DNA of 15,953 nucleotides from contig DDCR01000143.1 in assembly GCA_002335115.1 (NCBI GenBank), positions 1-15,953 of the forward strand, in the 5' to 3' direction. Shown one piece after another: positions 12,700-15,953 of this stretch (position 1 is the stretch's first letter; every line of letters starts with the position of its first letter). The stretch comes from Oceanospirillaceae bacterium UBA2001 (GTDB lineage: Bacteria; Pseudomonadota; Gammaproteobacteria; Pseudomonadales; Balneatricaceae). The notes under the pieces were generated by a model. The model saw only the letters and a list, made by a program, of their open reading frames with translations, was not told where the DNA came from and ran no database searches. The position numbers were made by a program, and so were the translations under genes.

Positions 12700-15129
12700 C
12701 TATGGTGAAAATGGCAGCACTTGATATTCACCACTGGGGTTAAACACCATCTTTATTTGGCCTTGGCGCCCTGTGTTATACCATTGACTACCCTGTTTCC
12801 AATAGGCCTTGGTTTTACTTTTATGAGGGTGGCCATAAGGGTTATTTTTACCTGCAGACACTAACACATAAGCTGGCCTTACATGAGTCAGAAAGGCTTC
12901 AGTAGATGAAGTTTTACTACCATGGTGAGGCGCAATAAGCACCTCACTCGCCAATGAAGTCAAATCTAGGTTATCAATCATTTCTAACAGCTTGCCTTCC
13001 CCCTTAGCTTCAATATCTCCAGTAATTAATACCTGACGCCCAAAAACATGGAGTAATATGACGCAGGAGGCGTTATTACCCTGCAAACCTTGTTCGACTA
13101 AAGCAATTTGGCGCCACAGAAGTTGACTAGAGCTATCTTGCCAAAGATTTTGCCAAGCTGTGCTGGCGCATCGACTGGTGTTTTCGGCTATAGAGCCTAA
13201 GTTCTGTTCGCGTTTTAAGTTAAGCTCAGAGGGCAATAGGAGTCGCTGCACAGTTTGTTGCTGCAATAAGGTTTCTAGACCACCACTATGGGCCATATCC
13301 CAATGACTGATTACGACTAGGTCAAGTTGATGGACCCCCTCCAAACGCATCTCGGGTAAGATCACAGCATCAACAAAATTAAAGCCACTAGGGTAATAAT
13401 TACCCACATCATAAAGCATATTGTGTTTGCCTTGGCGCACCCACACACTCAAGCCCTGACCTACATCTAGAAGCGTGATGACCACAGGCAACTCATTAAG
13501 GCGTGCATAGTTAGGGTGATTAATTTGTGAGACTTCAAAAGTTTTAAAAAGCACCAGAGGCAGCAGCAAAAGCAATAGTGGCCAATGCCATCGTCTCATT
13601 AAAAGGCACAATAAAGTTACCAATAATAGAGCGACAAATATGGCAATAGGCAGTTGGCCAACAAAAACCGTTGCCCACGCTAGGCTTGCGACAGTTTCAA
13701 GCCCTTTCCATAGCCATACAAAGGTCACATCGATGCCCATAAAAAAAACGGGATCAAGAGGCATAAATATTGCCATAATACTAATAAGTAGTAGAGCTGG
13801 AATAAACAATAAACTAAAAAGAGGTACTAAGAATAGGTTTACTAAGGGGCTAACCAAGCTTATATTACCCGTGCCTATGGCAATCACCGGTAATACCAAC
13901 AAAGACAAGGCTGCTTGGGCAGCCAACAACGACATGATTCGATGTCGCCAACCTTGGCTAGAAGACCCATACCATACTAAACCTAAGGCCAGAACAGCAG
14001 TGTAAGATAACCAAAATCCTAGACTAAACGCGCTTAAGGGTTGTAAGACTAAGGTCACAAAAAAGGCGATAAATAAGCGCTGGGGAAAACTCAACTGTAA
14101 GCCCCACATCAAACCCCACATGAGACCAGCAAGCATTATAACCGCACGTTGAGCAGGTAATCCAAAGCCACTCAGTAGCGCAAAACCAATCGCTGCTCCA
14201 AGACCAACCCAAGCACCTACTCGAAGACCCAGACTACTTTTAATACCAAAAGGAAATGTTAATAGACGCATCAATAGCATGACTAACCCAGCAACTAAAC
14301 CCACATGGAGTCCAGAGATGACTAGCAAATGGGTAGTGCCAGAAGCAGCTAAAATTCGCCATTGCTGTGCACTTAAAGCAGAGGTCTGTCCCAACATAAG
14401 AGCCCCCCAAAGCGAGACAGACACAGACGACATGGCATGTATTTCAGCAAAGTCTTGGATACGCTGCCATAGGCTTAGACGTAGTTTATCCAAATGTAAT
14501 TTTGGCCAGTTCCAGCTATTGCAAGCACCCCCAGTAGCAAGCCATTGTTTCACATACCCAGACGCCACTTGCCCACTTAACTGACGCCACCGCACATAAT
14601 CGAAATACTCTGGGTTTTGTAAGTTTTTTGGCCCTTTTAAGCGCACGATCAACTCTACTTTACGACCCATTAAATCCCTTAGACCCAAGGCTTGGTCGAA
14701 ACCATTTAGTTGAGGCTGAGCAGCCTTTGTAGATGGGTAAATCGTCACTTTTACATTGCCATCTAACACTTGTGGCCTAGCTAAATAAGTGGGTTTAGCA
14801 GACTTATGCATTTGCAGTGAGGGAATATCGATTTGTGCATCACTTAACATCAGGCTAAGGCCAGCCTGACTTCTACTTAACCCCGTCACACAGGCCTCCA
14901 TTCTCAGGTCTTTGCGCACCCATGGGAGGGGGTATTGAATGGAAATAAGATGATACTGAAGAACACTGGCTAGCAAAAAAATGAACAGTGCTACAACCGC
15001 TTGGCGGCGGGTATCACCGAATAAAAGTCCAACCAATAAAAAGATGATTAGATATAGGCTATTTATAAATCCAAATTGCGCCCAACCCAGACACCAAAAA
15101 AGTAACAAAAACAAACCATTAATATACAT
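12700..15129 (-). CDS. comEC: ComEC/Rec2 family DNA uptake channel
   Basis: ComEC forms the inner-membrane channel that passes single-stranded DNA during natural transformation. The 809-aa product has short N-terminal hydrophobic helices (about 4-65) and a soluble N-terminal domain. The multi-helix competence domain follows (about 235-510), with the family signature HLLVISGLHVG at 267-277. The C-terminal metallo-beta-lactamase-like domain starts near 550: DVGQG (555-559), YDVG, HWDMAH (609-614), TGDIE (703-707), HHGS (735-738) and GHPH. In the usual HxDxDH motif the second aspartate is alanine here (A613), an expected metal ligand. Start ATG at 15129 has GAG at suitable distance. The gene is divergent from the DUF2062 gene across 120 bp and ends 228 bp before lpxK. 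No other competence genes are in view. Confidence 0.93.
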   Translation of the reverse strand: MYINGLFLLLFWCLGWAQFGFINSLYLIIFLLVGLLFGDTRRQAVVALFIFLLASVLQYHLISIQYPLPWVRKDLRMEACVTGLSRSQAGLSLMLSDAQIDIPSLQMHKSAKPTYLARPQVLDGNVKVTIYPSTKAAQPQLNGFDQALGLRDLMGRKVELIVRLKGPKNLQNPEYFDYVRWRQLSGQVASGYVKQWLATGGACNSWNWPKLHLDKLRLSLWQRIQDFAEIHAMSSVSVSLWGALMLGQTSALSAQQWRILAASGTTHLLVISGLHVGLVAGLVMLLMRLLTFPFGIKSSLGLRVGAWVGLGAAIGFALLSGFGLPAQRAVIMLAGLMWGLMWGLQLSFPQRLFIAFFVTLVLQPLSAFSLGFWLSYTAVLALGLVWYGSSSQGWRHRIMSLLAAQAALSLLVLPVIAIGTGNISLVSPLVNLFLVPLFSLLFIPALLLISIMAIFMPLDPVFFMGIDVTFVWLWKGLETVASLAWATVFVGQLPIAIFVALLLVTLLCLLMRRWHWPLLLLLLPLVLFKTFEVSQINHPNYARLNELPVVITLLDVGQGLSVWVRQGKHNMLYDVGNYYPSGFNFVDAVILPEMRLEGVHQLDLVVISHWDMAHSGGLETLLQQQTVQRLLLPSELNLKREQNLGSIAENTSRCASTAWQNLWQDSSSQLLWRQIALVEQGLQGNNASCVILLHVFGRQVLITGDIEAKGEGKLLEMIDNLDLTSLASEVLIAPHHGSKTSSTEAFLTHVRPAYVLVSAGKNNPYGHPHKSKTKAYWKQGSQWYNTGRQGQIKMVFNPSGEYQVLPFSP

Positions 15130-15150
15130 AAAGTCTCATCCTTGAGCACC

Positions 15151-15166
15151 CTAAACCTTGGTTTAG
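15151..15166. promoter_or_regulatory. Perfect dyad in the divergent comEC/DUF2062 spacer
   Basis: CTAAACC (15151-15157) and GGTTTAG (15160-15166) are exact reverse complements separated by TT. The 120-bp spacer (15130-15249) is short, so a protein bound here could affect both genes. The right arm overlaps the candidate -35 of the DUF2062 gene. No specific regulator can be named. Confidence 0.5.
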
Positions 15167-15186
15167 TTTGTATATAAGCGCATAAT
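15158..15186 (+). promoter_or_regulatory. Candidate promoter for the DUF2062 gene
   Basis: TTGGTT (15158-15163) and CATAAT (15181-15186) are 17 bp apart, with a good -10 and a weak -35. The predicted leader is about 57 nt. The -35 falls within the 16-bp dyad, so a bound repressor would block it. By-eye match only. Confidence 0.3.
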
Positions 15187-15249
15187 TGGTAGGCTAAGGC
15201 TTACGCTCGAAATCAACGCCTTTCCTCCCACTTAGAATAAGGTTAGTCC

Positions 15250-15756
15250 ATGCCGCGTAAGTTTTTCAAACGCATTAGCCCAGATCCAAAAAAACTGAGC
15301 CAATATCAGTCGCTGAGATGGTTAAATAGGGTAATGCACGATACAAAATTGTGGGGATTCAAACGCACGAGTGTGGCTAGGGGCTGCGCTATAGGCCTTT
15401 TTTGTTGCATGATCCCGATGCCCTTACAAATGTTGCTAGCTGCTGCCATAGCCTTGGTGTGGAAAGCCAACATTCCGTTGTCCGTGGCTTTGGTGTGGGT
15501 CAGTAATCCACTCACCATGGCGCCCATACTTTATGCCAATTACAAGTTTGGAGCTTGGATGTTGCAAACTCCAGCTTATAACTTGGATTTTGAGTGGTCT
15601 AGAAGCTGGTTATTTCATCAATTACACATTCTATGGAAACCCCTTTATGCAGGTTCTGTGGCGGGTGGGTTAATCTTAGCAGTGGTGACTTTTTTTACCG
15701 TGCAACTGCTGTGGAGCTGGCAAGTCAAGCGTAATTGGCTCAAACGTAAACGTTAA
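15250..15756 (+). CDS. DUF2062 domain inner-membrane protein
   Basis: This 168-aa protein of unknown function matches the DUF2062 family. The diagnostic stretch VARGCAIGLFCCMIPMPLQM (about 43-62) is followed by a hydrophobic segment and VALVWVSNPLTMAPILYANY (about 78-97). A further membrane helix lies at about 137-155 and a basic tail (KRNWLKRKR) ends the protein, pointing to a small multi-pass inner-membrane protein with a cytoplasmic positive end. ATG at 15250 is preceded by AAGG with 7 nt spacing. The same family sits between comEC and the lol genes in Pseudomonas, so the position is conserved and an envelope-related role is a reasonable guess, nothing more. It ends 20 bp from lolD, tail-to-tail, with a 12-bp palindrome (15749-15760) across its stop. 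Confidence 0.88.
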   Translation: MPRKFFKRISPDPKKLSQYQSLRWLNRVMHDTKLWGFKRTSVARGCAIGLFCCMIPMPLQMLLAAAIALVWKANIPLSVALVWVSNPLTMAPILYANYKFGAWMLQTPAYNLDFEWSRSWLFHQLHILWKPLYAGSVAGGLILAVVTFFTVQLLWSWQVKRNWLKRKR

Positions 15757-15776
15757 CGTTAACTTTATTGATATTG

Positions 15777-15953
15777 TTATTGGTAACAGACTAAGACACC
15801 GTCTTGTAAGCTTAACTGAGAGTCTAGCTGACCCGCTAAATGAAGGTCATGAGTGACTGCCACAAACGCCGTGCCCAGATCTCCTTGGAGTTGTTTCAAT
15901 AGACTCAAAGTTTGTTGAGCATTGTGCCTGTCTAAATTACCTGTGGGTTCATC
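15777..15953 (-). CDS. lolD: C-terminal end of an ABC transporter ATPase, probably LolD
   Basis: Only the last 58 residues are inside the window; the gene continues past base 15953. The visible part opens exactly at Walker B plus the D-loop, DEPTGNLD, including the catalytic glutamate, and carries the H-loop in VTHD (histidine at visible residue 35), ending [18 protein letters not shown] and the compact C-terminus are typical of the MacB/LolD/FtsE-type ATPase group. LolD powers release of lipoproteins from the inner membrane by LolCDE. The name LolD rests on the order comEC, DUF2062, lol genes known from Pseudomonas; from this fragment alone another member of the group cannot be excluded. The stop is TAA at 15779-15777. 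Confidence 0.85.
   Translation of the reverse strand, partial: DEPTGNLDRHNAQQTLSLLKQLQGDLGTAFVAVTHDLHLAGQLDSQLSLQDGVLVCYQ

Noticed and set aside
15749..15760. AACGTTAACGTT palindrome across the DUF2062 stop codon
   Set aside because: It is a perfect 12-bp palindrome but AT-rich with no loop, in a 20-bp tail-to-tail spacer. Too weak for a terminator call, and no known site matches.
1..15953. Search for tRNA, rRNA, CRISPR arrays, insertion sequences, toxin-antitoxin or defence genes
   Set aside because: None seen: no spaced identical repeats of CRISPR type, no transposase or integrase motifs, and every large frame is accounted for by a named family.

Overview
This looks like the chromosome of a gammaproteobacterium. 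The strongest evidence is the gene order rluC / rne / murB / kdsB / ycaR / lpxK / comEC / DUF2062 / lolD, which from memory closely matches the Pseudomonas block around rne. Composition looks roughly balanced, with many A/T-ending codons, and the acyl-CoA genes resemble those of marine Oceanospirillales or Cellvibrionales-like bacteria. That finer placement is inference. No rRNA, tRNA, insertion sequence, phage gene or CRISPR array is visible.

Left part (1-4845): fatty-acyl-CoA metabolism. It holds the N-terminal 485 residues of a long acyl-CoA dehydrogenase (minus strand, running off the left edge), a divergent MaoC/PhaJ-like enoyl-CoA hydratase (plus), a KfrA-type DNA-binding coiled-coil protein (minus) and an AMP-forming acyl-CoA synthetase (minus). 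Ligase, dehydrogenase and hydratase would cover activation, alpha-beta oxidation and hydration of an acyl-CoA; the natural substrate cannot be read from sequence.

Middle (4933-9412): RNA metabolism. rluC (23S rRNA pseudouridine synthase) and rne (RNase E) are divergent, separated by about 620 bp rich in inverted repeats and probably holding the rne promoter and structured leader. RNase E has a canonical catalytic half and a low-complexity scaffold half with an amphipathic helix, an Arg-Asn repeat tract and a C-terminal NDPR motif.

Right part (9414-15953): cell-envelope genes. lpxK-ycaR-kdsB-murB is a tight minus-strand operon with every junction overlapping (8, 1 and 1 nt). It is preceded by a good sigma70-type promoter (TTGATA, 16 bp, TATAAT) and an upstream array of 11-bp direct repeats. 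It joins lipid A 4'-phosphorylation, CMP-Kdo synthesis and peptidoglycan precursor synthesis. Upstream lie comEC (DNA uptake channel, with one metal-ligand position of its metallo-beta-lactamase domain altered), a divergent DUF2062 membrane protein and the C-terminal end of lolD.

Most of the window is conserved housekeeping DNA and I see no convincing new multi-gene system. The points worth following up are regulatory (rne leader, lpxK promoter repeats, comEC/DUF2062 dyad, a hairpin at the rne/murB junction) and protein-level (ComEC D-to-A substitution, RNase E scaffold motifs).
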